A stretch of 64,000 nt of DNA from contig NC_092647.1 of NCBI RefSeq assembly GCF_039555335.1, positions 10,359,313 through 10,423,312 on the forward strand. Direction: 5' to 3'. The translations under genes were made by a program, and so were the position numbers. This stretch comes from Amphiura filiformis. Its lineage: Eukaryota; Echinodermata; Ophiuroidea; Amphilepidida; Amphiuridae. The notes below the pieces were generated by a model. It was not told the origin of the DNA. It made no database searches and saw only the letters and a list, made by a program, of their open reading frames with translations. Position 1 is the stretch's first letter, and the number at the start of each line of letters is the position of its first letter. This document shows positions 32,335 through 44,818 of this stretch, piece by piece.

Positions 32335-32890
32335 TTATAAGATCATTATGGCTTTAAGGTCACGTCTTAATGTATGGATTTCAACTGGAATCGGGACTGG
32401 AATAGCCCAATGATTTACTGCATCACCTACGTGACATTGATGAGGGTTTCTCTTGTATAATATTGTTTCATGTAACTTCCTTCTTCTCACGTTTTGTATT
32501 GAAAGATTGATTACAGTAACCACATTATGTGAGGCTTCTCTCCTGTAAATGTATGGGTCATTTCATGTCTTTTCGTGCCACCTAGTTGGCTGATACGTGA
32601 GATTTTACTCCTATGCTAATTCGATTAAATGATAGCAGCCACATTTGTGAGTCTTCTGTGCTGTATGTATCAGTTCGTGTGTTTTCATGTGCCACCCAGT
32701 TGGTTGCATGCAATGGTTTGTTGCAGCACAGTACATTTGTGAGATTTCTCTCCTGTATGTGTCATTTCGTCAATTTCGTTTCCTATCCTGTAGGGCAATT
32801 GGTGAAACGATTTGTTGCAGTACTTACATTCATTATGTATAAAGGTTTTTCCTGTGTGTGTCGATCTTTTGTGATGATTTTATTTATTGC
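32335..32890 (-). pseudogene. Decayed zinc-finger array, 3' of the intact gene
   Basis: Minus strand, several CNKSF/HE..H-like scraps in changing frames (for example near 32500-32560 and 32640-32780). TTTCGTTTCCTATCCTGTAG at 32781 also occurs at 27755, next to the end of the broken gene, so this is the ragged boundary of the tandem duplication. Confidence 0.6.
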
Positions 32891-32895
32891 AGTAG

Positions 32896-34731
32896 CTATA
32901 TTTGTGGGGCTTCTCTCCCGTATGTATCATTTAAGTTTTCTCTCGATTGAGAGACTGATCCCGTGTGTGTCATTTCATGTAATATCTGTTTATATTTTGT
33001 GACGAAAGATTGATTACAAAAGCTACATTTATGAGGCTTCTCTCTAGTGTGTGTCATTTCATGTGACTTCTTCTCACGTTTTGTTATGAAAGATTTATTA
33101 CAATAGTCACATGTGTGCGGCCTTTCTCCTCTATGGTTCATTTCATGTCGTTTCTTGCCATCCAGTCGACTAAATGATATATTGCAGTAACTACATTTGT
33201 GAGGCTTCTCTCCTGTATGGTTCCTTTCATGTCTCTTCTTGTCAGGCAGTCGACTAAATGATTTATTGCAGTAGCTACATTTGGGAGGCTTCTCTCCTGT
33301 ATGTAACATTTCATGTCTTCTCTTTTGGCTCAACTCACTGAATGATTTATTGCAATAGCTACATTTGTGAGGTTTTCCTTCGGTGTGTATCAATTCATGC
33401 GATGTCTTCTTACTTTTTGTGATGAAAGATTTATTACAGTAGCTACATTTGTGAGGCCTCTCTCCTGTATGTGTCATTTCATGTTCTTTCTTGCTGCCTA
33501 ACTGTCTAAATGATTGGTTGCAATACCTACATTTATGAGGTTTTTCTCCCGTGTGTGTCATTTCATGCAAAGTCTGTTCACGTTTTGTGATGACAGATTT
33601 ATCGCAGTAGCTACATTTGTGAGGTTTATCTCCTGTATGTATCATTTCATGTTGTTTCCTGCTAATCAGTTGATTAAATGATTTCTTGCAGTAGCTACAT
33701 TTATGAGGCTTCTCTCCTGTGTGTATCATTTCATGTTGTTTCTTTTGGCTCAGATGTGTAAATAATTTGTTGCAGTACCTACATTCATGCTGTTTTTCTC
33801 CCGTGTGCGTCATTTTATGTGACTTTATCTCATGTTTTGTGATGAAAGATTTATTGCAGTAGTTGCATTTGTGAGGCTTCTCTCCTGTATGGGTCATTTC
33901 ATGTATTTTCTTGCTACCCAGTCGACTAAATGATTTATTGCAGTAGATGCATATGTGAGGCTTATCTCCCGTATGTGTCATTTCATGCATCTTCTTGATA
34001 TTCAGTAGACTAAATGATGTATCGCAGTAGCTACATTTGTGAGGTTTTTCTCCCGTGTGCATCCTTTCATGCAGTCTCTTGTTACATATGTTGGTAAATG
34101 ACTTGTTGCAGTAGCTACATTTATAAGATCCGTCCTCTCCGCGATGCTCTCTTTTATGTTGTTTCATTACGCATGACGTAATAAATGTCATACTACATAT
34201 TTCACATTTATTTGCCACGTTATGCTGTTGCTTTTTCTCATGAACGTTTTTATTATAGACATAAGTAAACCATTTAAGACAATATCTACATTGTGGTCTT
34301 CCAGCGTCTTTCCTCTCTTCAATAACGTTGTGATGCTGTCCTGTTGTTTCAAGTCCACTTTTACCCCGACGACAGCTCATCAGATCCGCTGTCTTTGGAG
34401 GTTTGAGTACTTTTGACTTGTTAGTTTGAATTCTTACTTCATACTCAATTTGCATTTGACGACCATCTACTTTTCTTGTCTTATTTTTGCGAGTAACCAT
34501 GGTAACTTGTGGCAACATTTTCAATCCATGATGATTCCATAATTTCACACATCCAGCCTTTGGTGGTAGTTTTGGATTGGTATACCAGTATGATTTGATA
34601 CTGAGCTCATGATTATGTACGTGGGTTTTATATCGTTGGATGTTTTCTATGAAGCGTCTCTTGCAGTATTTGCACACATGATCTGGAAGCAAATCCCACT
34701 GTTGTTTTGGTCTTACCATTATTGGAGTAAC
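32896..34731 (-). CDS. C2H2 zinc-finger protein, large 3' exon
   Basis: Minus strand, open for 607 codons from ATG 34719. The exon itself starts at 34731 behind a TTATTTTTTCAG acceptor, so upstream exons probably exist. Residues 1-140 hold one degenerate CKYCKRRF finger and a basic linker with no KRAB or BTB domain. Two divergent fingers follow (CRYCLKWF, CEICSMTF), then fourteen tandem fingers of the pattern C-X2-C-X12-H-X3-H joined by HTGEKPHK-like linkers, which is typical of sequence-specific DNA binding. One finger has CDKSV in place of the usual phenylalanine. It ends in a short non-finger tail. It should act in the nucleus as a transcription regulator; the target is unknown. The broken sister is at 28245-30957. 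Confidence 0.88.
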   Translation of the reverse strand, partial: VTPIMVRPKQQWDLLPDHVCKYCKRRFIENIQRYKTHVHNHELSIKSYWYTNPKLPPKAGCVKLWNHHGLKMLPQVTMVTRKNKTRKVDGRQMQIEYEVRIQTNKSKVLKPPKTADLMSCRRGKSGLETTGQHHNVIEERKDAGRPQCRYCLKWFTYVYNKNVHEKKQQHNVANKCEICSMTFITSCVMKQHKREHRGEDGSYKCSYCNKSFTNICNKRLHERMHTGEKPHKCSYCDTSFSLLNIKKMHEMTHTGDKPHICIYCNKSFSRLGSKKIHEMTHTGEKPHKCNYCNKSFITKHEIKSHKMTHTGEKQHECRYCNKLFTHLSQKKQHEMIHTGEKPHKCSYCKKSFNQLISRKQHEMIHTGDKPHKCSYCDKSVITKREQTLHEMTHTGEKPHKCRYCNQSFRQLGSKKEHEMTHTGERPHKCSYCNKSFITKSKKTSHELIHTEGKPHKCSYCNKSFSELSQKRRHEMLHTGEKPPKCSYCNKSFSRLPDKKRHERNHTGEKPHKCSYCNISFSRLDGKKRHEMNHRGERPHTCDYCNKSFITKREKKSHEMTHTREKPHKCSFCNQSFVTKYKQILHEMTHTGSVSQSRENLNDTYGREAPQI

Positions 34732-34784
34732 CTGAAAAAATAAAATGGAGAAAAAATTGCTATAATGATAGTGTCATACCAGCC

Positions 34785-35190
34785 CATTCAGCAATCCTTC
34801 TTAGATTTTGCTCATAAGTCAATCAAAGATCTAGATGTTCCAATTTCACTCCATTGCGGAGTACAGTGGTTGCGGAGTTATGAGTTTCAGAGTTCGGAGC
34901 AAATCTAGGTATTCTGAAGAGTTAGCCGTGGAGTTTCACAGTGGTCATTAATTAATTGTGGAGAGTTTCATATGAAGGTAGATTGAACATTGGTAGAATG
35001 ACACCGAATCCAATTGACCAAATCAGGGGTGGTGGTGGCAGCGGTGCATGTAGCATCCTGGGGTGACAGCGAGCGGTGCACTCGTGTACAATGGTTAGTC
35101 TGTATTTTAAGTACACATAATTGTAAAGCTGTTCAATATGTACTTTAAATTTGTCCTTATTACTATAAATTTGGTATCAAGAGATAGCTT
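34785..35190. repeat. Upstream part of the zinc-finger duplication, unit 2
   Basis: Partner of 31795-32200, on the 5' side of the intact zinc-finger exon (minus strand). Confidence 0.85.
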
Positions 35191-35446
35191 CGTTGTCCGT
35201 GTACACATTTGAATAGCTTAACTTACTTAAAGAAAATAAAGGACTGGTAGTCACACTGAGTCACATGGGTAAACCCATAAGGCCGACAAATTAATGTTTT
35301 GATTTTCTGGAATTTGACAGATTTTTTGTACAGATTTTTCAAGAAATGTAAGACTTTGGAATGATTTAGGAAAACTTTAAACATTTTAGTAAGTTTATTA
35401 GTGAACATGGATCACTTCCAAGTCCTTTTGTGGTATTCTATGTCGT

Positions 35447-35677
35447 TTATCCCTCAGAATACAAATATCAGATTTGGCAAAAAAAAAAAAAAGGAGAAGG
35501 ACTCCTCCTTACTTCAGGCACTGTTGGAAAAGAAAGAGGATTTTCATTAATTGATGACGGTGGGAGGCTTGTTCTTTAATATAAACTTGGCATTTGTTGT
35601 AGTTTTTGGTCTTTTTCCAACAGTGCTCGAGGAAAGGATGAGGTCCCCTTTTTTAAATGTGAGATTCTGAGGGATAA
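35447..35677. mobile_element. 231-bp MITE with TTATCCCTCAGAAT termini
   Basis: TTATCCCTCAGAA (35447) and TTCTGAGGGATAA (ending 35677) are perfect inverted repeats; a second inner pair is GCACTGTTGGAAAA / TTTTTCCAACAGTGC. Confidence 0.8.
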
Positions 35678-35967
35678 TTCCACTGGAGTAACAAATAAGA
35701 ATTGGAAGTTAACTTTTGTTTTCTAATAAACTTCTATGAAGTTTTTTTTTTTTTTTCTAAAAAAAAAAATACATCCCTCCCTCATCGATTCATGAAAATC
35801 CTCTGGACGAGAACCAAAACACTTATAACAGGCTTGTAGAATTATTTCCATGATTATACTAAACGTAAATTTTAATAGTGACCTTTCCCAGTATGCATGC
35901 ACCTCCATCGTCGGGATTAACCTCCACGCACAGAAATCCAGTGTGGCAGCATAGCAACAGCATTATA

Positions 35968-36818
35968 CATGATGCAGTCATGTCTACAGTAGAATTCATC
36001 TCGACCTTTGCAGGACTTAAACCCCATTAAAAGCTATTAAACCAAGATAACACTCATTGAAGCAGCTCAACTGATTAAATCAGATCTTCTCTGGTTGTGT
36101 ACAAGTGTCTGTTTTCAATGTGCGACATCGTAATAAAGCTGGTATTACAGCTTCAGTTGGGTAACCGATTATAAAGGAAACGAAAGGAAACAATGGTATG
36201 TGTACCATTGTTCACGAAATGACACAAAGACCTGCTTTTTGTTAACCAGCATTCTTCAAAATGAGCAACATAATGATTGTTGACTTTAAAACACAGTTTG
36301 GAAATAATTTCTTCATATTTTTGGTGTTATCTGTCGTTTACATATCCTTCCTAAAACACAAAAGTGCGACCCTCTCCAAACATCTAAATTAGCTAAAAAT
36401 TTAGGACATGTTACAAACTTTATTTTCTAGAACCTATTTAGAATAATTTAAATGTAGCTTTTACCGTTTTTTTGTGGCATCCTTCAGAAGTGAGCGGCCC
36501 GATACCAATATTTTCGGTCAAATCTCCATTCAATTAACACGGGGGAGTTGGCTAGCTATGCCTTGCCCTCACTCATATTTTACAAAAGTGCGACCATTTC
36601 TGAACATCTAACCTAGCTGTAATTTTAGGTCATGTTAGAGAAATATATTTGCTAGAAGTTTTGGAGAATAAATAAAATATTGGTTGGTTATTTTTCACAC
36701 AGTGATGTTAACTAGGCAAGTGTCCATTCTCCCAACATACATCATTTGTTGAGGTCACACGTCAATGGTGAGAGCACTGTGTATTGTGTATAGGAAAACG
36801 GACAGTAACTGCAGTATG
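35968..36818 (+). repeat. Interspersed repeat R2, copy 3 of 4
   Basis: Same ends as copy 1. Copies 3 and 4 share an extra central segment (GTGGCATCCTTCAGAAGTGA) absent from copies 1 and 2. Confidence 0.8.
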
Positions 36819-37721
36819 AAAAGCTTTATTATTACATTTAGAAATCAGGTCAGGTGGAAATTTATTCATTTATACCGAAAATAAAGTAGTATAAGAAATA
36901 TATAAGTTACCAGACTATTCTATATAGGATCATACATATGAAAAGATATAACTACAGTTTTGGCTCACCTGCGCTTGATGAAGGAATAAATCAAATACAA
37001 ATTTCTGCGTTAATATGATCGAGTATTGCCTGCATGCATGAAGTGGGGAACTTGTTGCTGCTTTGATCTCTTGACATGCCTTGGGAATAAATGAGTACGG
37101 CCATCAACAGATGTTGTGCTGGATGGTAGATAGAGGGCAGCAGCACAAAATAGCAGACGGTCCAGACCTGTCCAGACCACAGTGTGTCCAGACATTGAGA
37201 TGGTCCCCCCCCGGGGTGGTCGCCTGTCAAGTATCATCAGGGCCGGATTTACCATAGGGCCAGATGGGCCCAGGGCCCCACATTTGTGTGTATCATGAAG
37301 CATCAATTGAAAATAATATTAAAAAAACGTCCGTGTGAGGCATTAAAGTATGCTTTTCCACTGAAAACATAAGTTAGTCAAAAAAAGGGTCTTATTTAAC
37401 TAATTAAAAATTAGTCATACAAGATATACATGTAATTCTTTTATTCAAGGAATACTGAAATTATGTATTTATAATGCTAAAAGAACAGTAATATCATTTC
37501 ACATTAATTTACATAATTTCAACATATTTTTATGACCATAATATTCAATTTGTAAAATTGCATGACTAATGACGAATTTATGAATTCACGATTTATCACG
37601 ATTTAATTAGTCATTTATGTGCATTACTAATTGATTACAAATTGAATGACTAATTAAATGACTAATTATTTATCAAAATCAGATTTTGATAAACACCAAT
37701 ATTTCAGCTTTCAAAACAGCT
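36819..37721. other. No gene accepted
   Basis: Overlapping frames of 79 and 98 codons on the minus strand (36991-37306) have no recognisable domain. CAGGGCCGGATTTACCATAG at 37239 looks like the end of a transposon whose other end I could not find. Confidence 0.35.
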
Positions 37722-38915
37722 TTAAGGGGGTACTACACCCATTGCATTTTTTTTGCATTTTTTTGCATTTTGTGAAGAAATGAGAAAAAGAAATTGGACA
37801 AAGTGGTATGCAAAATGAAGGGCAAATCTTCTCGTTCAATTGGTGGCATCAGTATCAATGAAGCGTACATGCTTCTAATGATATAAGCCAAAAGGTGGTA
37901 CATCACTGATGTTTTAAATTCACTTCATTTTGGACAGCTTATCAACGGATTTCGTTAAAATTTTGGATATGTGTTGCTAACACATTAGGGAAATAATGTT
38001 GATATGTAAAATGGACTTGGTGCTCCACAACTATCAAAAAACGAACTGGTTAAAATGCTTCTATTTTGAAAGTTGAGCTATATTTTGTATTTTGAACTTG
38101 CGACACTATTTGACTGAAACTTAATTAAGCCATAGGTAACAGGTTACCACAACCACACAGCAATGTTGAAAAAGATTGTATTTTTTGTCACCTATACCAC
38201 CATATTAGGTAGTTTTCGGTAAGCTTCATTTTTGTGATTTTGGTAACTATTTTATATTTATTTGCCCAATCCATCTCAACTAGGCAATCTAAATTGTACT
38301 CACTATTTACATCCCAAGGTATTTTAGTATATCCACCTCACACATTTCCATTATATATCCAGTAACAGACAAAATATCAAAATTGATGCCTCATTATGAC
38401 ATGTATGATATCACAGACTATCACATGTATTCAAAATTGATGCCTGAATTTGACCTGAACCAATTGACCTATAACCTGACCTTTGATGACCTTATAGCCT
38501 TTAAATCTCTTTTCCTAACAACACATTATAGAAGATAAATACATGGTGTAGTATTAAATTGTCTATGTGGAAGAGATTAGGCCTATTTAATTTATTCAGT
38601 GTTATAATCAGTGAGTACATTTCTATAGATGGTACAACAAAGGATTTAATGTATTCTATTCATGTACCCTACTTGAACATGTTGAAAAGAATAAATTATG
38701 GTTTGTTATGAAACACGCATCTGAGTTACTAGGATACATGTAAACAAAAAATATATAGGGCTAAAATGACTTTCTATACAATGGTTTAAAAGCACCTTTT
38801 TTTTATCTTTTTTTTTTTTATTTCACATGATCCGTGCATATATCGCCTAGCTATAAATGAAAAAATATTTTTTTTAGACCAATCAAACCAATATATGGGT
38901 GTAGTACGCCCTTAA
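37722..38915. mobile_element. 1.2-kb TTAA element with GGGGGTACTACACCC termini
   Basis: TTAAGGGGGTACTACACCCA at left and GGGTGTAGTACGCCCTTAA at right; TTAA at 37722-37725 and 38912-38915. TTAA targets are typical of piggyBac and Kolobok. No transposase frame. Confidence 0.88.
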
Positions 38916-39005
38916 GTAACAATAACTTTTTGTAAGATTATTAGTGTCTATTTAGGGGGCCTATGTATTGTATTTTCTTTCATTCAATGGCACCGCATTG
39001 ATCTC

Positions 39006-39432
39006 AATTCTCGCTATTCGCAATAAGGGCGCCGCCATTGGATTTTGCGATGTAATCGTGATGTATCATGGGAAAAGGTCGACATCCAAGTCCGCGCAAT
39101 ACGAATATTACCATGCTATTACATAGGAACACGTGACAATATTTTTTAGTTTGTCAAAATAAAGGTGTTACACGCGAATCGATACTCAATAATACTTAAT
39201 AATGTGATTTGAAATGTGCACAATTAATTTTATCTCTATCGATTTGCGTGTAATACCGTTATATTGACAAACTAAAAATATTGTCACGTGTTCCTATGTA
39301 ATAGCATGGTAATATTCGTATTGCGCGGACTTGATGTCGACCTTTTCCCATGATACATCACGATTTTCCCATGATACATCACGATTACATCGCAAACCGC
39401 TGGCGGCGCCCTTATTGCGAATAGCGAGAATT
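39006..39432. mobile_element. 427-bp palindromic MITE
   Basis: AATTCTCGCTATTCGCAATA (39006) and complement ending at 39432, with arms of nearly 200 bases meeting near 39200. The right arm contains a tandem duplication of CCCATGATACATCACGATT (about 39350-39387) that the left arm lacks. Confidence 0.88.
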
Positions 39433-39984
39433 AGATAAGCTTAGATATTGCTTCGGCAACGTGTTTGAGTATGAGATACAACTTATATCAACAGGTGTAT
39501 ATTCTCGATTAATTTGTGTGAAAAGCAATAATAATTAAATGTAAAAATTATAATATTCAATTTCATCATAAAGTCATTTTTTCATTCGCCGTCAGCCTTT
39601 ATTGTATTATTGCGACGTCTTGCTCTAGACAATTTCGCTACAATAATGTATAAATTATATTTATATTTGTTGTAACTTGTGTAAAAAAAATGACTTTTGC
39701 CCTCCTGAAATTCACTTTACCCCCCCGAAAAAAATCCTGGTGCCGCCACTGGCCGCAACACCGTGGGATTCATTATACCCAATGACCCCTTTTTTAAAAT
39801 AACATTTTATACCGATAAAATACACACCAGTCCCTAAAATATTGTTATCATAATTATTGATTCAATCATGCATCGTGTTGCTTGATTTATTTCCAAACTG
39901 CAAATTCGAGCAAAGAAATCAAAACATTCTCGCGTTTGTTGACAACTTCGTGTGCTAACCATAGGCTTGTACATAAAAAGCCCA
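39433..39984. other. Repeat debris, no gene
   Basis: Near 39743 CCTGGTGCCGCCACTG resembles the right end of a hAT-like element, but a left partner was not found. Confidence 0.35.
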
Positions 39985-40200
39985 CGTTTTGAGATATTTC
40001 TCAAAATATCAATAATTATCACAAGAACCACTGGACCAATACTAGGCTTGTTTGTACTCATTTTAATGCATTTTCCATGCTGGTTCCAAATATAGTCATG
40101 AAAATGTACAATTCTGAATTTTTGGAATTTTTAATTTTTTCAAACTTCTGCATTCCCACGTTGAGAGGGTTAATAGAACACTGTGCCACAATATGTTAAC
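39985..40200. repeat. Interspersed repeat R5, second copy
   Basis: See 26700-27035; an inverted copy is at 56690-56890, within intron 5 of the DUF4806 gene. Confidence 0.55.
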
Positions 40201-40956
40201 ATAACAATCAATACAACGATAAAATCAGAGATAGGAGGTTATAATTTTACAACATTTAAAACCCCAACAAAATAATGTTTTCACAGTGTTTTCTTGGCTT
40301 ATTTCACATACACATTCATCAGCAATCGGGCACATGTTTTTATTACGTTTTATCAATACAGCATGGCATGCTTTTAAACCCACTAGCAATATATTCGTAT
40401 GCGACATTTTAAAACGTGTTTATATTAACCTTTTCAGAATCTGACATTTAATGCTATAGCAACATTTGGAAATGTTACAACAACATTGTGAGAAACGTTT
40501 TCAAAACATTGATAAAACTGAGTGTACTAGTGCTAGCAGTATTGGGAAGATATGCGTCATAGCCTGATATAGTCAGCATTTAGAACATGTTGAATATCAA
40601 AATATTTAGGAAGGAGAACGATGGGATAGGAATGCTTCAAAATATAATATATTGAATATATCAATGTACAGTTAAACGGGGATTGTGATTATTGTCGTTA
40701 TTCTTCTGGGGACAAAAAACCCCATATAATTGCTGTTCATCGTCGGTTTATTATCCAGTTTCAACAACACTGACTGAACTACTGGTACCGTACGACTCTA
40801 CATCAAGCTCGGTAAGTTATGTATTTTATAAGCTTTTTATAGCCTTTATATTCGTAGTTGTAGTCCGGAACTATAGTCCGGAATTATAGTACTTTCCATG
40901 TCTACAGTATATGCCGGGGTATAATGCGGTATTCGATATCATGTACAGCATAATTA

Positions 40957-41051
40957 TAATTGTGCAAGTGAAAAGCGCCCTCTTTGGCAATTAGAAAGTA
41001 TCGTTGTGACATGATGCTTACATGAACGTCAAGGGTGTAGTCTTAGCTCTA
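40957..41051. repeat. Inverted repeat partner of 47833-47925
   Basis: TTGTGCAAGTGAAAAGCGCC through GTGTAGTCTTAGCTCT is found in reverse complement at 47833-47925, and a short direct match to the latter at 50287-50325. Confidence 0.75.
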
Positions 41052-41097
41052 AAAGGCCGTTTGTTCTGTTGCTTGTTTTAATATCGAGATATGTTTA

Positions 41098-41175
41098 GTT
41101 AACAACGAAAGGGTAAAATCACAATTGTGCCATGCACTTTTACCAGGGAAGATGGCTGTACAATACATGTATAGT
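41098..41175. repeat. Inverted repeat partner of 45045-45110
   Basis: AACAACGAAAGGGTAAAATC and CACAATTGTGCCA recur as complement at 45045-45110, just outside the element 41395-44857. They may be the arms of an older element into which that one inserted. Confidence 0.6.
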
Positions 41176-41499
41176 ATGTAAATCGATGATAGCATCAAGT
41201 TTATCAAGAGTTCCTTCGTGAAATCAAAGGAACGCATCAATTACACAATAGTACAAAATTGTTTTTATTGTTTTGATACAAGTATAATGATTCTCTTTTC
41301 CCACAGATTAAAAGATACATAAATAGTTCACATTCTGCTGTAGAATTAAATACTTATGCATGTCAATAATTTTATCATGGTAAATACTGTTTTCTACGGA
41401 AGCATATTAGTGCCAAAAAAAAAAAAAAAATTAGAAATATTATTGCGAATATTCGCAATAATTAGAAATATTATTGCGAATATTCGCAATAATTATTGA

Positions 41500-42171
41500 G
41501 TATAAAACTATCGACAGTAGATAGCTGGTGCAAAGTGTGAACATAAAACTATCTAGAGTAGATAGTGTGTGAGTAAAAACCTTTCTAAAGTAGATAGCAA
41601 AGTGTGAATAAAACTATCAACAGTAGATATCAGGTTATGAGTATGACAGTAGGCCTATATATAGCAGATATCAGTGTGTGGGAATAAAAGTATCTTCAGT
41701 AGATAGTAGGTGTGATTATAAAACTATCTAGAGTAGATAGCAAAGTGTGAGTATAAAAGTATATTCAGAAGATAGCTGGGTATGAGTGTAAAACGAGCTA
41801 AAGTAGATGGCAGGGTGTGCGTATAAAAGAATCTTAAGTAGATGGCAAGGTGTCCGTGTAAATATATCTACAGTAGACAGCAAAGCATGAGTATAAAAAT
41901 ATGTAGAGTAGATAGCAGGGTGTGAGTACAAAACGTTCTAAAGTAGATTTCAAAGGGTGAATAAAACTCCCAACAAGTAAAAATCGGGGTGTGAGTATTT
42001 ATAGTAGATAAAGTATCTTCAGTATATTAGAGGGCGTAATTATAAAACTATCTAGAGTAGATAGCAAAGTTTGAGTATAAATGTATCTTCAGTAGATAGC
42101 AGGGTATGAGTGTAAAACGAGCTAAAGTAGATGACAGGGTATGCGTATTAAAGAATCTGATGTAGATGACA
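41500..42171 (+). repeat. Minisatellite, ~35-bp unit
   Basis: About 18 units of the type GTATAAAACTATCTAGAGTA followed by GATAGCAAAGTGTGA; continues at 44433-44560 beyond element B. Confidence 0.88.
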
Positions 42172-42480
42172 TACCCGTAAACGTTCGCCTAATGGCGCTT
42201 TTGGATTCTTAGAAATGTGAGAGCGCCATCCTTGTAAAATCTCAACAGCATTAAGGATACGTGTATGTTAAATTGAGCAACCTGGACATAATGCCTCAGA
42301 AAAAATATCGTGACATGACCCAATACTTTAGGTCACTAGGTTAGTTGCTAGAGCAGCAAATGTTTTGGGGTTTCTTCAGGTATTCTTTCTCAAAGTGCCA
42401 TTGGACTTAATTTATAAATTGGTTATACCTTCATTCTTCTGAATATTCTTCAGTTCAAAATTACACCCTTCTATTGTCTG

Positions 42481-42552
42481 ACCGGTTAGCTCAGTCGGTA
42501 GAGGGTGCGCCTTGAATGGTGAATGGTACTGGTTCGAATCTTGATTTCTGCC
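42481..42552 (+). repeat. tRNA-like module of element B
   Basis: A box TTAGCTCAGTCGGTAGAG and B box GGTTCGAATCT are both present with tRNA-like spacing. It may be the head of a SINE captured by the element. Confidence 0.6.
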
Positions 42553-43579
42553 CCCACTTTTATGTGAAGAAGGGTCAAGAAATGTTTTTGGATTTTGTCC
42601 CCATTTTACGAACGAATATTGTGAATTTTTTTTAATTTAATTTAATTTTTCTTATTTTTTTTTAGATAAATAGGCACTGCGAACAAACGACAACAAAACC
42701 ACTGACAAAATTTGCTCCACCTGCTACCTATCAATGCGTGATATATTCCACTTCATTTAACAGTTAAATGACCTTTCAAAAATAAAACGGCCTCAATGTT
42801 TCAAATTGTGTAAATCTACATTACTTTATTCATTTATGCATTATAAATGATCAGCTATTTTTTCTTTTCTTAAAAGGATCGAACCCAAGTAGATCAGACC
42901 ATTGATCATATAACTATCAGACCACGAAGTAGTTACGTAACTCCGTGATGTTATCGGAACCAAGCACTGTTTGTATGGCGATCATTACGATCACGCTATT
43001 TTGGTATGCCTTTTTTGTGTACTGATTGTTTCGATCGTGGTTCATTACTTAAGCGCGTGATCCCGTTGACATAGTAACATTACGTAACTTCGATACCGGG
43101 CTTCGATACTGAATAGTTGTTGAGTGCACATAATATGGAAAGCCATTGGGGTATTGTGTGCCTTCCAAAGCGCCTTATAACATGTTCTCATTGTGTTGTG
43201 GAATCCTAGCCAGTATTCAATGATAGCTATATAGAGGCCTTGCGTTTATCGATTGGCTCCAAACAAAGGACTTGAATCGGTTGCTTCCCCGTAATCATGG
43301 CGCAGTGCAGTCCATTCAGTCAAATGTTGTCATCAACCTATTTGATCGTAGTGCATTTTGTTATGTGTGTGAGACGAACTGTCGCGGTAGATGCAATCAT
43401 GCTTTTGTTGAATGCATTTGAGTAGTCCGCCATATTTACTTCAGTTGGTCGTTGTATGATTTTGTTCGTTCACTCATTCAAATTTTATTTATATCATTTG
43501 AAGACTGAGCCTATTATGATACATCCTCTGTGGAACAGTTTCAAACAAATATAGCTAGGGATTATTGAATCCTCTTAGA

Positions 43580-43864
43580 GGGCTATCATTTTTTTTCGGA
43601 AGTGGGTCCCAAATTTACAAAAAGTCTGCGTCAATAAAATTGCGCACCCCCCATTTCGGCAACACATATTTTATGATCCCAAACCCCAAAATTGTATTGA
43701 AATCAGTCTTTTTGAATAAAATAACACACTTTCTGTGGTCATCGTGTGACTCCCTACATTTTGGTCATAAAACATTTTATGACCCCTCCTATTATTCTTT
43801 CCAAGACTTTATGACCCTCGTATATTTGGGACCCCCTTTCGAATAAAATGATATAGGGCCTACC
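43580..43864. mobile_element. MITE with GGGCTATCATTTT termini, copy in element B
   Basis: Same position as 18752-19032 in element A, so it was already present in their common ancestor. Confidence 0.75.
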
Positions 43865-44153
43865 TCTTATGACCACTGATGCATAGGCAAGGACACTCGC
43901 GCGAATTGAAAGACTTTGTCTCACACATAACAAATGCCTATACAATCAAATAGGTTCATTACAACATTTGATTGAATGGATTGAGTTACTCTAAAATGAA
44001 ACGATAAAACAAAGAATCATGAAAAAGACACATACAAGATAAAATAATAAAATTATATAAACAATGTTAAAGATAAAATCAAGAAAATAGAGAATAAAAT
44101 TTCCTCAAATCAGAAAAAAAACATTGACAGACATCATAATCTGTCAGAAATTA

Positions 44154-44245
44154 CTGCATGAGATTCGAACCATCAATCTTCTCCACAAGTTCTCTTTATC
44201 CTCGCACTATAGTCTAATGCTCTGCTCACTGGGCCACAACGTATC
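44154..44245 (-). repeat. tRNA-like module (minus strand) in element B
   Basis: Counterpart of 19335-19432. Confidence 0.55.
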
Positions 44246-44625
44246 AGGTGAATGATTACCGCATTATCATGAACAAGTTTGTTCGATCTTGTTCATCATT
44301 GTATGTGTCGATAGGTTTCACCCTTTAACTACACGTACCCTTAATGATCAGTGATAATAGTCGGCTTTTACAGGGATGGCGCTCTCTCATTTCCATGAAC
44401 TCTATAGCGCCATTAGGCGAACGTTTACGGTATCTAGAGTAGATATCAGGGTTTGAGAATAAAAGTATCTTCAGTAGATTGCAACATGCAAGTATAAAAC
44501 TATCTTCAGTAGGTAATAAAGTGTGAGTATCAAACTATCTATAAAGTTATAGAACCGTGACGCTGAAGCATGAAACACCGAGTGCATTAATAAGTAGGCC
44601 TACATAATCAAACTGGTGGTGTGAT

Positions 44626-44818
44626 TATTGCGAATATTCGCAATAATTATTGCGAATATTCGCAATAACATTGCGAATATTCGCATAACATTGCGAATAT
44701 TCGCAATAACATTGCGAATATTCGCAATAATTATTGCGAATATTCGCAATAACATTGCGAATATTCGCAATAACATTGCGAATATTCGCAATAATTATTG
44801 CGAATATTCGCAATAATA
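44626..44818 (+). repeat. Array of a perfect 18-bp palindrome
   Basis: About eight copies of ATTGCGAATATTCGCAAT separated by AA or AATT; read the same on both strands, which is why ORFs appear on both. Confidence 0.92.

Larger units (their letters stand above)
42174..44430. mobile_element. Composite element B (sister of element A)
   Basis: Terminal repeats CCGTAAACGTTCGCCTAATG and complement, flanked by TA (42172-42173 and 44431-44432). 2.26 kb; lacks the two insertions specific to element A and keeps the intact B box in its left tRNA-like module. No transposase. Confidence 0.88.

Noticed and set aside
36991-37306. Two overlapping minus frames of 79 and 98 codons
   Set aside because: No recognisable domain, and the frames overlap in different registers; not enough support for a gene.
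40692-40889. 65-codon frame with a GTAAGT donor-like site near 40812
   Set aside because: No acceptor or homology to support an exon.
41500-42171. Regularly spaced short repeats resembling a CRISPR array
   Set aside because: Units are degenerate and tandem with no unique spacers, and the DNA is eukaryotic; it is a minisatellite.
44600-44816. Short frames on both strands reading ANIRN and MRIFA repeats
   Set aside because: They are the palindrome array read through; both strands are equivalent.
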